Below are positions 19,694 through 28,862 of a stretch of 64,000 nt of DNA, one piece after another (within the stretch, counting starts at the first letter, position 1; every line of letters starts with the position of its first letter). Source of the DNA: Oscillospiraceae bacterium (GTDB taxonomy: Bacteria; Bacillota; Clostridia; Oscillospirales; Acutalibacteraceae); NCBI GenBank assembly GCA_015066365.1, contig SVON01000001.1, forward strand, positions 124,001-188,000, given 5' to 3'. The translations under genes and the position numbers were made by a program. The notes under the pieces are model-generated. The model was not told where the DNA came from, made no database searches, and saw nothing but the letters and a program-made list of their open reading frames with translations.

Positions 19694-20740
19694 TTACACA
19701 GAGAACAACTCAGCTAAAGCATCCTTGTGAATGCCGGAGCCAATGACGCACAACCGGCCAATGACGTCAGCGCCACCCGTGCGAACATCCGGAGCGCCGG
19801 GAACGTAATCAAAATGGATCCATTGGCCGTTGGCACCGGCCACGATGCCTTTGGCACGCAGTACGATACCGTAAACGTCCGCCTGTGCCAAATCATTCAG
19901 CGCAGACTCGATTTCTTCAACCGTAAACGTGGCGGTAGTTTCTACGCCCCAACTGTCAAACACATCGTCTGCGTGGTGGTGATGATGGTGGTGTTCATGA
20001 TCATGGCAATGACACCCGTCCTCATCGTGATGATGGTGCTCGTGATGACCTTCCTCATCGTGGTGATGGTGGTGATGCTCGTGATGATGACCGCAGACCG
20101 GGCAAGTCTCTTCCTCTTCCAAATGATGAATTTCGTGCTTAAGCGAATTGGTTTGCTCCATCGCCGCCAAAATTACCTCACCGGACAACTTTTCCCAAGG
20201 GGTTGTAATCAACGTCGCGGCGGGGTTCATTTGACGCACCTGCGCCACGGCAGCCTCAACTTTTTCGTGGCTCATACCACCAGTGCGGCTTAACACCACG
20301 CATTTGGCGTGCTGGAGCTGATCGTTATAGAATTCACCAAAGTTTTTGGCGTAAATGCGGCATTTGCCGGCATCCGCAACAGTTGTAAAGCTATTTAGCT
20401 TCACAGAGTCGGTTTCTACTTTTTGCACCGCTTTGATCACGTCGCTCAGCTTTCCCACGCCGGAGGGCTCGATCAGAATGCGGTCCGGCGTAAACTGCTC
20501 AAGAACCTGGGTCAAGGACTGAGTGAAATCACCCACCAGACTGCAACAGATGCAGCCGGAATTCATCTCGGTGATCTCAATGCCGGCCTCTTTCATAAAA
20601 CCGCCGTCAATGCCGATTTCGCCGAATTCATTCTCGATAAGCACCAGCTTCTCGCCGGCATACGCTTCCTTGATCAGTTTCTTGATCAACGTAGTTTTTC
20701 CAGCGCCTAAGAAACCGGAAAAAATATCAATTTTTGTCAT
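19694..20740 (-). CDS. CobW/COG0523 metallochaperone GTPase with His-rich insert
   Basis: A 348-residue G3E GTPase. It has the P-loop GFLGAGKTT at residues 9-17, the ENEFGEIGID switch region near 37, the CxCC metal motif GCICC near 67 and an SRTGG region in place of the usual TKxD. Residues about 215-264 are a striking His/Asp/Cys/Glu-rich insert with runs of five to seven His and CPVCGHHHEH. A CobW C-terminal domain follows (GIVLRAKGIV, VIGRLCVIGSG). COG0523 proteins of this type supply zinc, or another divalent metal, to client enzymes. ATG 20740 has AAAGGGTG seven bases upstream. No Zur-like palindrome was recognised in its upstream region. Confidence 0.87.
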   Translation of the reverse strand: MTKIDIFSGFLGAGKTTLIKKLIKEAYAGEKLVLIENEFGEIGIDGGFMKEAGIEITEMNSGCICCSLVGDFTQSLTQVLEQFTPDRILIEPSGVGKLSDVIKAVQKVETDSVKLNSFTTVADAGKCRIYAKNFGEFYNDQLQHAKCVVLSRTGGMSHEKVEAAVAQVRQMNPAATLITTPWEKLSGEVILAAMEQTNSLKHEIHHLEEEETCPVCGHHHEHHHHHHDEEGHHEHHHHDEDGCHCHDHEHHHHHHHADDVFDSWGVETTATFTVEEIESALNDLAQADVYGIVLRAKGIVAGANGQWIHFDYVPGAPDVRTGGADVIGRLCVIGSGIHKDALAELFSV

Positions 20741-20919
20741 TTGAAACACCCTTTGCATTTTTTCTACATTTTATCATACACCGACCGATAATTCAACCGG
20801 AATTATTGAAAATTGGAATTGTACCGATTTGTTTTTCCTTCAAATTGTCTTTCTAAAACGTATTTTTTCTTTACTTGTTGCGTATTTTTGAAAAAAGTCA
20901 AGAAATTTGCAGAAAAATG

Positions 20920-20949
20920 TTGATTTTTCAATGTAAAACATAGTATAAT
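20920..20949 (+). promoter_or_regulatory. Promoter of the PHP-TSCPD-RsmF group
   Basis: TTGATT (20920-20925) and TATAAT (20944-20949), spacer 18. The 20741-20919 stretch upstream is AT-rich, with no other feature recognised apart from the loosely repeated ccggaatt/ggaattgtaccg sequences near 20790-20830. Confidence 0.65.
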
Positions 20950-21007
20950 TACGTTCGTTAGAGTTGTGTTTTTTGGTGTACACACCGCGTTTCCAAAGGA
21001 GTTTCAC

Positions 21008-21847
21008 ATGGCCTGCGATTTACATTGTCACAGCAAAATTTCTGACGGTTCCATCGGCATTGACGAGCTCATCGCGCTTGCTCGTCGTCGTGGTCTGTCT
21101 GCCCTATCCATCACCGATCACGATGCCGTAGCCGGTGCAACCCGCGCCTGCATTGTTGGCAAGCGCTTGGGTCTAGAGGTTATTCATGGCGTTGAGATGT
21201 CCGCCTACGATCCCAAGCGTCAGCGTGGCGTACATATTCTGGGATATATGTGCGATAGCCCCGACCGTCTGGAAGGTATGTGCCTGCGCATGAGCAACAT
21301 CCGTCGCGCCGCCGCAAAAGAAATGATCACAAAGGTGCTTCGGTATTACCCCATTGTGCCCGAATCCATTACCCGTTGTGCCACGGGTAGCACCACCGTA
21401 TATCCTCAGCACATTATGCACGCTTTGATGGAGGCCGGCTACACCGACTCTTTCTATGGCGACGTATTTCGCAAGTTATTCTCCAGTGAAGGCGGTTGTG
21501 CCTACGTCCCGGTCGAATATCCCGATGTACGCGAGGTCATCGATCTCATCCATAGTGCTGGCGGTTTGGTGGTATTGGCTCATCCGTACGAATCCGACAG
21601 CCTGGAACTGATGGAGGAGTTGACCGCCGAAGGCCTTTTGAACGGTGTTGAGGTGTGGCATCCCAGTTGTGACGAACAGCAGATCGCATCGCTGAAGGAT
21701 TTTGCTGAAACGCACAACCTTTTGATGACCGGTGGCACCGACTTTCACGGCCTGTATACGTATCCCCTGCGTCCCATCGGCAGCTGCGGGGCTCCGGATA
21801 ACACGGTTCAGTTGATGAAAGAATATAAGGCGGCTTATTTCAAATAA
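21008..21847 (+). CDS. PHP-domain phosphoesterase (RNase AM/TrpH-like)
   Basis: A 279-residue PHP protein with the full set of metal motifs: DLHCHSKISDGS near residue 4, SITDHDAVAGA near 34, HGVEMSAYD near 60, LAHPYESDS near 190 and GGTDFHG near 240. The length and order match the YciV/TrpH group, which includes 5'-3' RNase AM and 3',5'-nucleoside bisphosphate phosphatase. The exact substrate is not proven. ATG 21008 has AAAGGAG seven bases upstream. It is the first gene of a group of three on this strand. Confidence 0.88.
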   Translation: MACDLHCHSKISDGSIGIDELIALARRRGLSALSITDHDAVAGATRACIVGKRLGLEVIHGVEMSAYDPKRQRGVHILGYMCDSPDRLEGMCLRMSNIRRAAAKEMITKVLRYYPIVPESITRCATGSTTVYPQHIMHALMEAGYTDSFYGDVFRKLFSSEGGCAYVPVEYPDVREVIDLIHSAGGLVVLAHPYESDSLELMEELTAEGLLNGVEVWHPSCDEQQIASLKDFAETHNLLMTGGTDFHGLYTYPLRPIGSCGAPDNTVQLMKEYKAAYFK

Positions 21848-21868
21848 TTTTTCCAAGGAGGCGCCTAT

Positions 21869-22123
21869 ATGGCTTATCAATATCGCACCAAGAGTGTTTG
21901 CTCTCGCAACATTTTCTTTGACGTTGCTGACGGCAAGGTCACCAACGTTCGTTTTGAGGGTGGTTGCCAGGGGAACACCCAGGGCATTTCCCGTCTGGTG
22001 GAAGGAATGCCTCTCGAGGAAGCCATCCGTCGCATGGAGGGCATCCAATGCGGATTTAAGGGGACCTCTTGTCCAGACCAACTGGCAAAAGCTCTCAAAG
22101 AAATTTTGGACAAACAAGATTAA
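21869..22123 (+). CDS. TSCPD domain protein (TIGR03905 family)
   Basis: An 84-residue protein that is a single TSCPD domain: YRTKSVCSRNIFFDV, GGCQGNTQGISRLVEG, then CGFKGTSCPDQLAKAL with Cys residues that resemble those of the C-terminal zinc domain of NrdJ ribonucleotide reductases. Stand-alone copies are common in Clostridia but their role is unknown. It has an AAGGAGG-type site and follows the PHP gene by 21 bases. Confidence 0.87.
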   Translation: MAYQYRTKSVCSRNIFFDVADGKVTNVRFEGGCQGNTQGISRLVEGMPLEEAIRRMEGIQCGFKGTSCPDQLAKALKEILDKQD

Positions 22124-22179
22124 TGGCACAGCCACAGGTGTTTCCTGTGGCTGTATTGCTTTCATTTGGAGGTGATACT

Positions 22180-23553
22180 ATGGAGTTCCCCCGTCAATTT
22201 GAAGAACGTATGCAATTCCTGTTGGGCGACGAATACGCCGCATTTTTGCAAGGATATCAAATGCCGTTGCGCCGCGGACTACGCGTTAATGAGAATAAAC
22301 TCACCATCGAAACCTTCTGCAACGAATTTTCCCTCCCCTTGTCTCCTTCCCCTTTCGCCAAAAACAGCTTCTATCTGGACGCAGAACACAAAGCCGGAAG
22401 CGATCCTCTCCATCACGCCGGCGCATACTATATGCAGGAACCCTCCGCTTCGTCTGCGGTGACGGTACTTAATCCACAGCCGGGAGAACGCATACTGGAT
22501 CTCTGTGCCGCTCCGGGTGGTAAATCTACCCAGATCGCCTCAGCCATTGGCGATGACGGTCTTTTGTGGAGCAACGAATACGTTGCCGGCCGCGCACACA
22601 TACTCCAACAGAATTTAGAGCGTTGCGCCGGTAGAAACGTCGTCGTTTCTAACCAAGACAGCGGAGTGCTCTGCTCCGGATTAGCGGAATATTTTGACGC
22701 CGTCTTGGTCGATGCACCCTGTTCCGGTGAAGGTATGTTCCGCAAGGAACCACAAGCATTGACCGAATGGAGTTTGGAAAACGTTCTGTTATGTGCAGAA
22801 AGGCAGGACACCATATTGGATAACGCCGCTCAGGCGGTAAAGCCCGGAGGACGGTTGGTGTATTCTACTTGTACCTTTGCGCCGGAGGAGAACGAATGCG
22901 CTGTGGCACGTTTCTTGAGCCACCATCCTGAGTTTTCACTGATCCCTATTGATGCATCGTGGGGCCGAGCCGGATTTGCTGCCGATCAAGTGTTACCGTT
23001 CTGCCCGGAGATAGACAATCGCTACGACTTAACCGGATGTCGGCGTATTTTGCCACAGCACGGTGGTGAGGGACATTTTATTGCCCTGTTCCGCAAAGCA
23101 GGCGAGGATGCAGGAAATCGCTCAACCTACGCCTATCCCGCAAAAGATCCCCATCGAACTGAAGCAGAGATTTTATATAGTGAGTGCTTTACCGACACGC
23201 CTAACGGCGTCTTTGTGACGGTGGGAGATCAAGTGCGTCTGCTCCCCCATCGTCTGCCCGATTGTCGCGGATTGGGTGTGCTTAGTGCCGGTGTAGCCGT
23301 CGCGACGATTTGCAAAAACCGATTGGAACCGGCTCACAGTGCCTATATCACGGCCAAAATCAGTCAATGCAAGCAATGGATGGATTTTTCACCCAGCGAT
23401 CCTACGTTAAGAAAATTTCTACACGGTGAAGAGATCCCTTGTGAGACGAAAGGATGGACCGCCGTGTGCGTTTCCGGCATACCGGTTGGGTTTGGAAAAG
23501 CCTCTGGCGGAAAACTGAAGAACCGTTACCCGAAAGGTTTGCGGTTGTTATAA
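22180..23553 (+). CDS. NOL1/NOP2/Sun-family RNA m5C methyltransferase (RsmF-like)
   Basis: A 457-residue SAM-dependent m5C methyltransferase. Motif I is DLCAAPGGKSTQIA near residue 107; motif IV is VDAPCSGEGMF near 179; motif VI is VYSTCTFAPEENE near 226, with the nucleophilic Cys in TCTF. The C-terminal 160 residues look like the PUA-like RNA-binding extension of RsmF/YebU. The target is probably 16S rRNA or a tRNA position. The frame is open further upstream, but the ATG at 22180 with GGAGGTGATACT before it is the clear start. Confidence 0.9.
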   Translation: MEFPRQFEERMQFLLGDEYAAFLQGYQMPLRRGLRVNENKLTIETFCNEFSLPLSPSPFAKNSFYLDAEHKAGSDPLHHAGAYYMQEPSASSAVTVLNPQPGERILDLCAAPGGKSTQIASAIGDDGLLWSNEYVAGRAHILQQNLERCAGRNVVVSNQDSGVLCSGLAEYFDAVLVDAPCSGEGMFRKEPQALTEWSLENVLLCAERQDTILDNAAQAVKPGGRLVYSTCTFAPEENECAVARFLSHHPEFSLIPIDASWGRAGFAADQVLPFCPEIDNRYDLTGCRRILPQHGGEGHFIALFRKAGEDAGNRSTYAYPAKDPHRTEAEILYSECFTDTPNGVFVTVGDQVRLLPHRLPDCRGLGVLSAGVAVATICKNRLEPAHSAYITAKISQCKQWMDFSPSDPTLRKFLHGEEIPCETKGWTAVCVSGIPVGFGKASGGKLKNRYPKGLRLL

Positions 23554-23624
23554 ACAAAAATTCCTTCTTTTCCGCAACAAATCATATCAATTTCTTCAAA
23601 TCTGCGAATTTCTGCTAATATCAC

Positions 23625-23653
23625 TTGCAAAAACATGTAAACTATTATATAAT
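23625..23653 (+). promoter_or_regulatory. Promoter of the pgk-tpiA-gpmI operon
   Basis: TTGCAA (23625-23630) and TATAAT (23648-23653), spacer 17, 58 bases upstream of the pgk ATG. Confidence 0.8.
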
Positions 23654-23710
23654 AGAAATGTTGGATTGTTATCTTTTTAACAGACAATTTATTTTGAAAG
23701 GATGTTTTGT

Positions 23711-24922
23711 ATGAGTTACCTGAGCAAAAAGACCGTAGAAGACCTGAATGTTGCCGGCAAGCGTGTGCTGGTTCGTTGCGATTTCAACGTTCCGCTGAAG
23801 AACGGTGTCATCACCGACGAGAACCGCATTGTTGCTGCTTTGCCCACCATCCAGTATCTGATCAATAATGGTGCCAAAGTCATCCTGTGCTCTCACCTGG
23901 GCAAGCCGAAGGGTGAGCCGAAGCCGGAACTGTCTCTGGCTCCCGTGGCTGTCCGCCTGAGCGAGAAGCTGGGCAAAGAGATCGTGTTTGCTGCCGACGA
24001 CTGCGTGGTTGGTGAGAACGCTAAGGCTGCTGTTGCCGCTATGAAGGATGGCGACGTGGTGCTGCTGCAGAACACCCGTTATCGCGCCGAGGAGACCAAG
24101 AACGGCGAGGCTCTGTCTGCTGAACTGGGTTCTCTGTGCGACCTGTTTGTCAACGACGCTTTCGGCGCCGCTCACCGCGCTCACTGCTCCACCGTGGGCG
24201 TGACCGCTTTTGTTGAGGAGTCTGCCAACGGTTATCTGATGGCCAAAGAGGTTGAGTTCCTGGGCAACGCTGTGAATAACCCCGTTCGTCCCTTTGTCAC
24301 CATCCTGGGCGGTGCCAAGGTGGCCGATAAGCTGAATGTGATCGAGAACCTGCTGAACAAGGCTGATACTTTGATCATTGGCGGCGGTATGGCCTACACC
24401 TTCCTGGCTGCTAAGGGCTACGAGGTCGGTAAATCCCTGCTGGATACCACCAAGATCGATTACTGCCGTGAGATGATGGCTCGCGCTGAGGAGAAGGGCG
24501 TCAAGATTCTGCTGCCCATCGACTGTGTCATTGCCAGCGACTTCCCCAACCCCATTGACGCCGAGATCGACGTCGAAGTGGTTGCCGCTGATGCCATCCC
24601 CGCCGACATGGAGGGCATGGACATCGGCCCCGCTTCTGCTGAGCTGTTTGCCAACGAAGTGAAGAACGCCAAGACCGTGGTTTGGAACGGCCCCATGGGC
24701 GTGTTCGAGAACCCCACCCTGGCCAAGGGTACCATCGCTGTGGCTCAGGCTCTGGCTGAAACCGATGCTACCACCATCATCGGCGGTGGTGACTCTGCCG
24801 CCGCTGTCAACACTCTGGGCTTCGGTGATAAGATGAGCCACATCTCCACCGGTGGCGGTGCTTCTCTGGAGTTCCTGGAGGGCAAGGAGCTGCCCGGTAT
24901 CGCCGCTATGAGCGACAAGTAA
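23711..24922 (+). CDS. pgk: Phosphoglycerate kinase
   Basis: Converts 1,3-bisphosphoglycerate and ADP to 3-phosphoglycerate and ATP. The 403 residues show VRCDFNVPL near 19, GRPxGE-type substrate region [17 protein letters not shown] near 200, [15 protein letters not shown] near 318 and the ATP loop GGGDSAAAV near 357. ATG 23711 with AAAGGA upstream is the start. Codon use is strongly biased (GCT, CTG, AAG), as expected for a highly expressed gene. It is first in pgk-tpiA-gpmI; the usual upstream gap gene is not present here. Confidence 0.98.
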   Translation: MSYLSKKTVEDLNVAGKRVLVRCDFNVPLKNGVITDENRIVAALPTIQYLINNGAKVILCSHLGKPKGEPKPELSLAPVAVRLSEKLGKEIVFAADDCVVGENAKAAVAAMKDGDVVLLQNTRYRAEETKNGEALSAELGSLCDLFVNDAFGAAHRAHCSTVGVTAFVEESANGYLMAKEVEFLGNAVNNPVRPFVTILGGAKVADKLNVIENLLNKADTLIIGGGMAYTFLAAKGYEVGKSLLDTTKIDYCREMMARAEEKGVKILLPIDCVIASDFPNPIDAEIDVEVVAADAIPADMEGMDIGPASAELFANEVKNAKTVVWNGPMGVFENPTLAKGTIAVAQALAETDATTIIGGGDSAAAVNTLGFGDKMSHISTGGGASLEFLEGKELPGIAAMSDK

Positions 24923-24946
24923 TCAATAACAAAGGAGATTTTTACA

Positions 24947-25699
24947 ATGGGTAAGTACGTTATTGCCGGTAACTGGAAGATGAACAAGACCCCCGCCGAG
25001 GCTACCGCCCTCATCGAGGCCATCAAGCCCCTGGTGAAGGATGCCGCCTGCGATGTGGTGGTGGGTGTTCCCTTTATCGATATTCCCGCCGCTCTGGAAG
25101 CCACCAAGGGCTCCAACATCGGCGTGGCCGCCCAGAACTGCTACTGGGAGAAGTCTGGTGCTTTCACCGGTGAGATTTCTGCCGATATGCTCCGTGAGAT
25201 GGGCGTCAAGTACGTCATCCTGGGTCACAGTGAGCGCCGCACCTACTTCGGTGATACCGACGCCACCGTCGCCAAGCGTGTGCGCGGTGCCATCGACGCC
25301 GGTCTGACCGCCATCCTGTGTGTGGGCGAGTATCTAGAGCAGCGTGAACAGGGCATCACCGCTGAGATTTGCGCTATGCAGACCAAGATCGCTCTGGAGG
25401 GTGTGTCTGAGGAAGAGCTGAAGCAGATCATCATCGCGTACGAGCCTGTGTGGGCCATCGGCACCGGCAAAACCGCCACCGCCGAGCAGGCCAACGAGGT
25501 TTGTGCTCAGATCCGTGACGTCATTGCCGGTCTGTATAATCAGGCTGCTGCCGACGCCGTGACCATCCAGTACGGTGGTTCTATGAATGCGGGCAACGCC
25601 GCTCAGCTGTTGGCTATGTCCGACGTTGATGGCGGCCTGATTGGCGGTGCCTCCCTCAAAGCTGAGGATTTCGCCACCATCGTTGCTGCTGCGAAATAA
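24947..25699 (+). CDS. tpiA: Triose-phosphate isomerase
   Basis: Interconverts dihydroxyacetone phosphate and glyceraldehyde 3-phosphate. The TIM barrel has 250 residues with catalytic Lys in AGNWKMNK, His in LGHSERR near 95, Glu in [11 protein letters not shown] near 165 and the phosphate-binding GGSMN near 208. AAGGAG precedes the ATG. It lies 24 bases after pgk in the operon. Confidence 0.98.
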   Translation: MGKYVIAGNWKMNKTPAEATALIEAIKPLVKDAACDVVVGVPFIDIPAALEATKGSNIGVAAQNCYWEKSGAFTGEISADMLREMGVKYVILGHSERRTYFGDTDATVAKRVRGAIDAGLTAILCVGEYLEQREQGITAEICAMQTKIALEGVSEEELKQIIIAYEPVWAIGTGKTATAEQANEVCAQIRDVIAGLYNQAAADAVTIQYGGSMNAGNAAQLLAMSDVDGGLIGGASLKAEDFATIVAAAK

Positions 25700-25714
25700 A
25701 TAACTCATTGACGA

Positions 25715-25744
25715 GAGGGCGTGTTACACCACACGCCCTCTTTT
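25715..25744 (+). terminator. Intercistronic hairpin between tpiA and gpmI
   Basis: Stem GAGGGCGTGT/ACACGCCCTC with a six-base loop and only four T's. It is a weak terminator or RNA-processing hairpin that could set lower gpmI levels; gpmI starts 20 bases later. Confidence 0.65.
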
Positions 25745-25764
25745 CAAGGAAAGGTAGAGAGATT

Positions 25765-27282
25765 ATGAAAAAGCCTTTAACTTTGATCATTATGGACGGT
25801 TTTGGTCATAACGCAGACACCTACGGCAACGCCATCGAGGCGGCCAACACCCCGAACCTGTCCAAGATTTTTGCTGAAAACCCCACCACCTACATCGGCG
25901 CTTCCGGTCTGGACGTTGGTTTGCCGGATGGTCAGATGGGCAACTCCGAGGTGGGCCACACTAACATTGGCGCCGGTCGCGTGGTGTATCAGATGCTCGT
26001 TAAGATCTCCAAGTCCATCACCGACGGTGATTTCTTCGAGAATGAGGCGCTGCTGAATGCGGTTAATAATTGTAAAGAGAACAACTCCGCTCTGCACCTG
26101 ATGGGTCTGCTGTCCGACGGCGGTGTGCACAGCCATATTGAGCACCTGTACGGTCTGCTGGAGTTGGCCAAACGCCACGGTCTGGAGAAGGTGTACGTGC
26201 ACACTCTGATGGATGGTCGTGACGTGCCCCCTTCCTCCGGTGCAGACTTTATGACTCAGCTGTGCGATAAGATGCATGAGATCGGCGTGGGTAAAGTGGC
26301 CACTGTGATGGGCCGTTTCTACGCGATGGACCGTGACTTCGCCTGGGACCGTGTAGAGAAGGCTTATGCCGCTATGGTTTACGGCGAGGGTAATACCGCC
26401 ACCGACGCAGTCGAAGCGATGAAGGCTTCCTATGCCGCTGACGTGACCGACGAGTTTGTGGTGCCCACCGTTTTGGAAAAGGATGGCACCATCAAGGCCA
26501 ACGACAGCGTGGTATTCTTCAACTTCCGTCCGGATCGTGCCCGCCAGATCACCCGCACCTTTGTGGATGCAGACTTTGACGGATTCCAGCGCAAGAACGG
26601 TTTCTTCCCTCTGCACTACGTCTGCATGACCAGCTACGATGCCACCATGCCCAACGTTGAGGTTGCTTTTGGTCCCCAGGAGCTTACTATGACCATGGGT
26701 GAGGTCATCAGCAAAAACGATATGACCCAGTTGCGTATTGCCGAGACCCAGAAGTACGCTCACGTCACCTTCTTCTTCAATGGTGGCGAGGAGCGCACCT
26801 TCCCCGGTGAGGATCGCATCCTGATCCAGTCTCCCGACGTCCCCACCTTCGACCTGAAGCCTGAGATGAGTGCGTACGAGGTGTGCGACGCCGTTGTGGA
26901 GCAGATCAACGCCGGCAAGTATGATGTGATCATCCTCAACTACGCCAACTGCGATATGGTGGGTCACACCGGTATCTTTGACGCTGCCAAGGCGGCTGTT
27001 GAGGCTGTGGACACCTGCGTAGGCAAGACCGTTGAGGCTACCCTGGCCATGGGCGGTACCGCTATCATCACCGCCGACCATGGTAACGCCGACAAGATGT
27101 ACGAGCCGGATGGTTCCCCCTTCACCGCGCACACCACCTTCCCTGTCCCCTTCTGTGTGGTCGGCAAGGATTGTTCTCTGCGTGAAGGCGGTCGTTTGGC
27201 AGATATCGTTCCTACGATGCTGGAGATCCTGGGCATCGATCAGCCTGCCGAAATGACCGGCGAATCTTTGATTTCTAAGTAA
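25765..27282 (+). CDS. gpmI: Cofactor-independent phosphoglycerate mutase
   Basis: Interconverts 3- and 2-phosphoglycerate using a Mn-dependent phosphoserine intermediate. The 505 residues carry IIMDGFGHN near 8 (metal Asp), the nucleophile Ser in GQMGNSEVGH near 60, MDGRDVPP near 151, and the second metal site NYANCDMVGHTG near 394 with TADHGNADKM near 436. ATG 25765 has AAAGGTAGAG upstream. Dependence on Mn and low pH sensitivity are family traits. It is the last gene of the operon. Confidence 0.97.
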   Translation: MKKPLTLIIMDGFGHNADTYGNAIEAANTPNLSKIFAENPTTYIGASGLDVGLPDGQMGNSEVGHTNIGAGRVVYQMLVKISKSITDGDFFENEALLNAVNNCKENNSALHLMGLLSDGGVHSHIEHLYGLLELAKRHGLEKVYVHTLMDGRDVPPSSGADFMTQLCDKMHEIGVGKVATVMGRFYAMDRDFAWDRVEKAYAAMVYGEGNTATDAVEAMKASYAADVTDEFVVPTVLEKDGTIKANDSVVFFNFRPDRARQITRTFVDADFDGFQRKNGFFPLHYVCMTSYDATMPNVEVAFGPQELTMTMGEVISKNDMTQLRIAETQKYAHVTFFFNGGEERTFPGEDRILIQSPDVPTFDLKPEMSAYEVCDAVVEQINAGKYDVIILNYANCDMVGHTGIFDAAKAAVEAVDTCVGKTVEATLAMGGTAIITADHGNADKMYEPDGSPFTAHTTFPVPFCVVGKDCSLREGGRLADIVPTMLEILGIDQPAEMTGESLISK

Positions 27283-27295
27283 TTCAGATAAACGT

Positions 27296-27330
27296 AAGAC
27301 GCTCTGCAGACAATGCAGAGCGTCTTTTTT
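27296..27330 (+). terminator. Terminator of the glycolytic operon
   Basis: Perfect 13-bp stem AAGACGCTCTGCA/TGCAGAGCGTCTT, five-base loop, and a T run immediately after the gpmI stop. Confidence 0.92.
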
Positions 27331-27343
27331 ATGCATAAAAATT

Positions 27344-27367
27344 AAAAGTTACAAAATTGTAACTTTT
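27344..27367. promoter_or_regulatory. 24-bp palindrome upstream of the O-antigen-ligase-like gene
   Basis: AAAAGTTACAA and TTGTAACTTTT, 11-bp perfect arms around an AA centre. It ends two bases before the -35 box (27369). It looks like an operator for a dimeric regulator; the regulator is not known. Confidence 0.55.
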
Positions 27368-27368
27368 A

Positions 27369-27397
27369 TTGCCTTATCTTCTACCCTGTGCTATAAT
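27369..27397 (+). promoter_or_regulatory. Promoter of the O-antigen-ligase-like gene
   Basis: TTGCCT (27369-27374) and TATAAT (27392-27397), spacer 17. Confidence 0.65.
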
Positions 27398-27430
27398 TCA
27401 TACGATTATGATTATAGAAAGGAGCGCATT

Positions 27431-28813
27431 ATGAAAACACGTATGTCTCAGTTTTTCACTGATATTCGTCAGCCGTATTTGCGTGCTTTGCTGCTCCTTT
27501 CTTTAGTTCCTTTGTTCCCGGAATATATTGCCTTTGTTTTGGTGCTTTGCGCGTTGCTGTTTGCGATCAAAGACGTGCGTACCAACAAACGCTCTATTAA
27601 AGTGGGTAGTATCGGCAAATTGCTGATGGTTTTCTGTGCTTATCAAACGTTTACCTGCATTATCAGTACCCGTCCACTCCATTCTCTGGCTACTTCTCTT
27701 ATGTGGTGGTTCTTCCTGTTAGCGTATTTGATTTTGGTCAACCTCATCAACACACGAGACCGTTTGGACACCTTCCTGTTGTATCTCACCTCGGTGGCCG
27801 CGCTGGTTGGTCTGATCGCGTGTGTTCAGTACCGTATCAACTATTTTATCGACGGCAATACCGGCAGCCCTTGGCAATGGTTGGACAAGCTGATTTATCC
27901 CTATATCAACTTCGACATCGTCCAGTTAGGGTTTTCGGACCGGGCTTATTCTACTTTTGACAATCCCAACATCATGGCCAAGTATTTGGTGATGGTGGCG
28001 CCTTTTGTCGCATGCTTTAATTTCATTGAGCGTAGAGATAACCTGCGTATTTACAGCCGTATCTGCCTGTTCTTAACCTTTGCCGGTGTTATCTTCTCCT
28101 TCTCACGCGGCGGATATCTGGCGATCATCCTTCTTGCTGCGGCACTGATTATCGTTAACTTCCGCAAAAAATTTGCGGCTATATCTCTTTACGTGGTTTC
28201 TGCGTTGCTATTTTTGCCCAGTGAGGTGGTGAACCGCCTCTTTACCATCAAAGATGGTGCCGCCATCAGCAACAACGCTATGGGTGGAAACACCACCGGT
28301 CAGGCTCTCAACAACACGCTTATTCCTCTGACCCCAGAGCAAGCGATGGCTAACAATGCCGTTAGCGAACGTTGGAGGATTTGGGAACATGCTTTAACAA
28401 AGTTCACCGAGCAACCGATTTTTGGTTATGGCGCCGGTACACAACCGTCCTACGAGATTTTTCAGGAAATCCACGTGAAAGCCGCTCATTCTCACAACAT
28501 TGTGCTTCAGCTTCTGCTGGAGGGCGGTATAATCGCGCTGCTGATTATGGGTACCATAGGTTTCAAAACGGTAAAGAACGGTATGAGTCTCCTTTTTAGC
28601 CATCAAAAAGAAGCCTTTTGGATTGGCTTTGGCATCACCGGGTTTGCCGCGTGCTTCCTTGTCCACGGTATGGTAGACTACCCCTTCTCCACCCCCAAAC
28701 TGGTGTTTACCTTTTTCACGATGATGGCGCTGGCCGAACAAGGATTTTGCCTATATCGCAGCACAAAGAAACAACAAAAGGACGAAAAAGAAGCGTCCAC
28801 CGTTACGGTATAA
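27431..28813 (+). CDS. O-antigen ligase/polymerase-like membrane protein
   Basis: A 460-residue integral membrane protein with about ten to twelve helices and the Wzy_C (O-antigen ligase superfamily) region near residues 195-400. The family's large outer loop is seen around AISNNAMGGNTTG to NAVSERWRIWEHAL, and the conserved loop motif HSHNIVLQLLLEGG lies near 353. The family joins or polymerises glycans outside the membrane. In a Gram-positive it may act on teichoic-type or exopolysaccharide glycans. No glycosyltransferase genes are adjacent, so the substrate is unknown. ATG 27431 has AAAGGAG upstream. Confidence 0.82.
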   Translation: MKTRMSQFFTDIRQPYLRALLLLSLVPLFPEYIAFVLVLCALLFAIKDVRTNKRSIKVGSIGKLLMVFCAYQTFTCIISTRPLHSLATSLMWWFFLLAYLILVNLINTRDRLDTFLLYLTSVAALVGLIACVQYRINYFIDGNTGSPWQWLDKLIYPYINFDIVQLGFSDRAYSTFDNPNIMAKYLVMVAPFVACFNFIERRDNLRIYSRICLFLTFAGVIFSFSRGGYLAIILLAAALIIVNFRKKFAAISLYVVSALLFLPSEVVNRLFTIKDGAAISNNAMGGNTTGQALNNTLIPLTPEQAMANNAVSERWRIWEHALTKFTEQPIFGYGAGTQPSYEIFQEIHVKAAHSHNIVLQLLLEGGIIALLIMGTIGFKTVKNGMSLLFSHQKEAFWIGFGITGFAACFLVHGMVDYPFSTPKLVFTFFTMMALAEQGFCLYRSTKKQQKDEKEASTVTV

Positions 28814-28854
28814 AATAAAAGGACTAGGAGAACCACTCCTAGTCCTTTTATTTT
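28812..28854. terminator. Bidirectional terminator
   Basis: A 19-bp perfect stem around AAAAGGACTAGGAG with a five-base loop, A and T flanks; shared by the convergent ligase-like and XRE genes. Confidence 0.92.
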
Positions 28855-28862
28855 ATCTCCTC

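Noticed and set aside
18737..20740. CobW pair as part of cobalamin synthesis
   Set aside because: No cob or cbi genes are nearby; the His-rich insert and CxCC fit zinc-type COG0523 proteins better.
20741..20919. Zur operator before the His-rich CobW gene
   Set aside because: The region has loose repeats (ccggaatt, ggaattgtaccg), but no match to a TCGTAATnATTACGA-type palindrome.
25777..27336. A 519-codon open frame opposite gpmI, and a similar one at 47648-49150 opposite the M18 peptidase
   Set aside because: Antisense shadows of highly biased genes; no ribosome sites or domain motifs.
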